Shown one piece after another: positions 34,342-35,503 of a DNA stretch of 35,503 nucleotides. Origin of the DNA: Acinetobacter sp. N54.MGS-139 (GTDB lineage: Bacteria; Pseudomonadota; Gammaproteobacteria; Burkholderiales; Burkholderiaceae_F); assembly GCA_000980495.1 (NCBI GenBank), contig LARN01000018.1, positions 1-35,503 of the forward strand, given 5' to 3'. The position numbers and the translations under genes are program-made. The notes below the pieces were generated by a model. It ran no database searches, was not told where the DNA came from, and was given only the letters and a program-made list of their open reading frames with translations. How positions within the stretch are numbered: position 1 is the stretch's first letter; each line of letters starts with the position of its first letter.

Positions 34342-35503
34342 TTACGCGCTATGAACCGATGAAATTGTTTTAGGCAAGTAGAGCGGATGATGTTCCTCGA
34401 AAGGAGAATTCTTGTTTTCGCGTCTAAGTGACGGGACTCGAGGAATGAAGCTGATGACCCACTTAAATGTCCAAACCGAAGCCTTTAGGAACCAACCGGC
34501 CTGAGGATTCGAGAAGTGCGCAAATGCCTCAGCGCCCATGCGTGCCATGTGCAGCAGCGCGAAGAATCCGTCAAACATTCCGTAGCCTTTAACTTTTGCT
34601 TGTCTCTGAATCCAGATGTCAGGCGTACCGAACGTGCACTCGACGTATTCCATTTCTTTAGTACGCGTCGGCTGCGCGACCAATAGTTCAACGACGCCGT
34701 TTTCAAACGCGGCTGTCACCGTGCAGTCAAATGTTGTCGAAGGCTTTTTCTTAGAACCGAAAATCAGTTTCACCGGTTCTTCGAGCGAAATCCTGCTTAA
34801 GTCCGAAGCGTTTTTCAGATCTACGACGCAGTCCTTTTGAGAGAAGGCTGACATGACCGCAGGGATCAATTCGTCTCCGACCTGAAGGTGTACCGATGCA
34901 GTGAAAGACACGCGCGGGAACTTGCGCTTCTGCACACTTTCAACCGTCACAGCCATCGCCGCAAACAGAATGATCAGGTTATAGATGATCCAGCCGAGAT
35001 TGATTAAAAGCATCAGAACTTCATAAGCCCCTGCTCCGATCATTCGATAGATACCGATAAAGAAACCCGCCAGATTCAAAAGCAGAAGGTAGAAGTACGG
35101 GCGAGCAACTGCCCAGTCCAAATACTCTTTATCAATCACTCCGCCCTTGGCCGTCACGTTGAATTTGCCTTTATGAGGCGCGATGAGCGCGACGAGCGTC
35201 GGCACGAAAATGTACCAAGACAAAATCGTCTCATACAGCGCACTGATGAAGGGGAATCGGTAGCCGCGGTGAATCATGTACGTCGTCATCGTGGAATGCA
35301 CCATATGCGGGATCAAGTACACGAAAATCGCGATCGCACTGGCGTAAATCACGTAGATATTGGCAAAGAGGAAGGGCAGCGGAGCGATTAAGAAGATGAT
35401 TCGCGGCAGTCCGTGCAGGAAGTGAATCATCGCGTTTAGGAAGCACAGGCGCTGCGGAATCGTCAGGCCCTTGCCGAAAAGCGGATTATCCAAGCGGAAA
35501 ATC
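34342..35503 (-). CDS. bcsA: cellulose synthase catalytic subunit BcsA, C-terminal part (partial)
   Basis: The 5' end lies beyond the window; the frame stays open to 35503 (IFRLDNPLFGKG...), and the TTG at 35493 is an internal Leu. What remains is the membrane region after the glycosyltransferase domain, including the gating-loop stretch PHKGKFNVTAKGG. A PilZ domain and the C-terminal amphipathic helix follow (FDGFFALLHMARMGAEAFAHF). The PilZ RxxxR motif is kept as RKFPR (34912-34926). At the position of the second motif, where E. coli has DFSDGG, the sequence reads AFSQKD, so the c-di-GMP site is degenerate. Confidence 0.95.
   Translation of the reverse strand, partial: IFRLDNPLFGKGLTIPQRLCFLNAMIHFLHGLPRIIFLIAPLPFLFANIYVIYASAIAIFVYLIPHMVHSTMTTYMIHRGYRFPFISALYETILSWYIFVPTLVALIAPHKGKFNVTAKGGVIDKEYLDWAVARPYFYLLLLNLAGFFIGIYRMIGAGAYEVLMLLINLGWIIYNLIILFAAMAVTVESVQKRKFPRVSFTASVHLQVGDELIPAVMSAFSQKDCVVDLKNASDLSRISLEEPVKLIFGSKKKPSTTFDCTVTAAFENGVVELLVAQPTRTKEMEYVECTFGTPDIWIQRQAKVKGYGMFDGFFALLHMARMGAEAFAHFSNPQAGWFLKASVWTFKWVISFIPRVPSLRRENKNSPFEEHHPLYLPKTISSVHSA

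Noticed and set aside
1..35503. Mobile elements, phage genes, CRISPR arrays or attachment sites near the tRNAs
   Set aside because: No transposase, integrase, spaced direct-repeat array or duplicated tRNA end was seen. Gene order and composition are even across the window.

Overview
The window looks like a chromosomal segment of a Betaproteobacterium, most likely order Burkholderiales and, by inference, a Sutterellaceae-like gut lineage (Parasutterella/Turicimonas type). Supporting points are the linked murA-hisG...hisI-hisE-HIT-tatABC block, the recA-recX-sucC-sucD-terC order, short-form HisG, separate HisI and HisE, and moderate GC content, which is low for most Burkholderiales. The taxon is inferred from gene order and protein character, not from a marker search. 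I saw no phage genes, insertion sequences or CRISPR array.

Layout. 1-2325: the end of a possible upstream gene, a candidate 28-codon cysteine-rich ORF, then a MocR-type regulator with an FMN split-barrel protein. 2342-6763 (minus): recA-recX, then sucC-sucD-terC from what looks like its own promoter. 6941-7224: two tRNA-Lys genes (UUU and CUU) with a promoter and terminator. 7335-9153: metN-metI behind a leader with two consecutive hairpins. 9186-11169: an EFR1-type flavodoxin/ferredoxin, tRNA-Gly(CCC) and trmB. 11224-13269: an exported metallo-beta-lactamase-fold protein divergent from a DJ-1/AraC regulator. 13295-19960 (minus): uppP, a small membrane protein, rarD, and a kinase-ettA-mnmC group. 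20065-29102 (minus): one tightly packed unit, murA-hisGDBHAFIE-HIT-tatABC, closed by a terminator. 29185-35503 (minus): cellulose genes bcsA(partial)-bcsB-bcsZ-bcsG.

How the genes work together. The his genes cover every step of histidine synthesis except the aminotransferase (hisC) and the HisZ partner needed by a short HisG. The cellulose group encodes the synthase, its periplasmic partner, a cellulase and the phosphoethanolamine transferase that decorates the polymer. No bcsC lies in its usual place, and the BcsA PilZ domain has lost one of its two c-di-GMP motifs. MnmC modifies the wobble base of tRNAs such as the tRNA-Lys(UUU) encoded here. UppP and MurA both serve peptidoglycan synthesis.

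Most of the window is ordinary core genome. The points most worth checking are the degenerate PilZ motif in BcsA, the metNI leader, the cysteine-rich mini-ORF whose Shine-Dalgarno lies in a hairpin, the palindromes at the recA and sucC promoters, the kinase-like protein with a DFQ motif, and the exported MBL protein with its divergent regulator.
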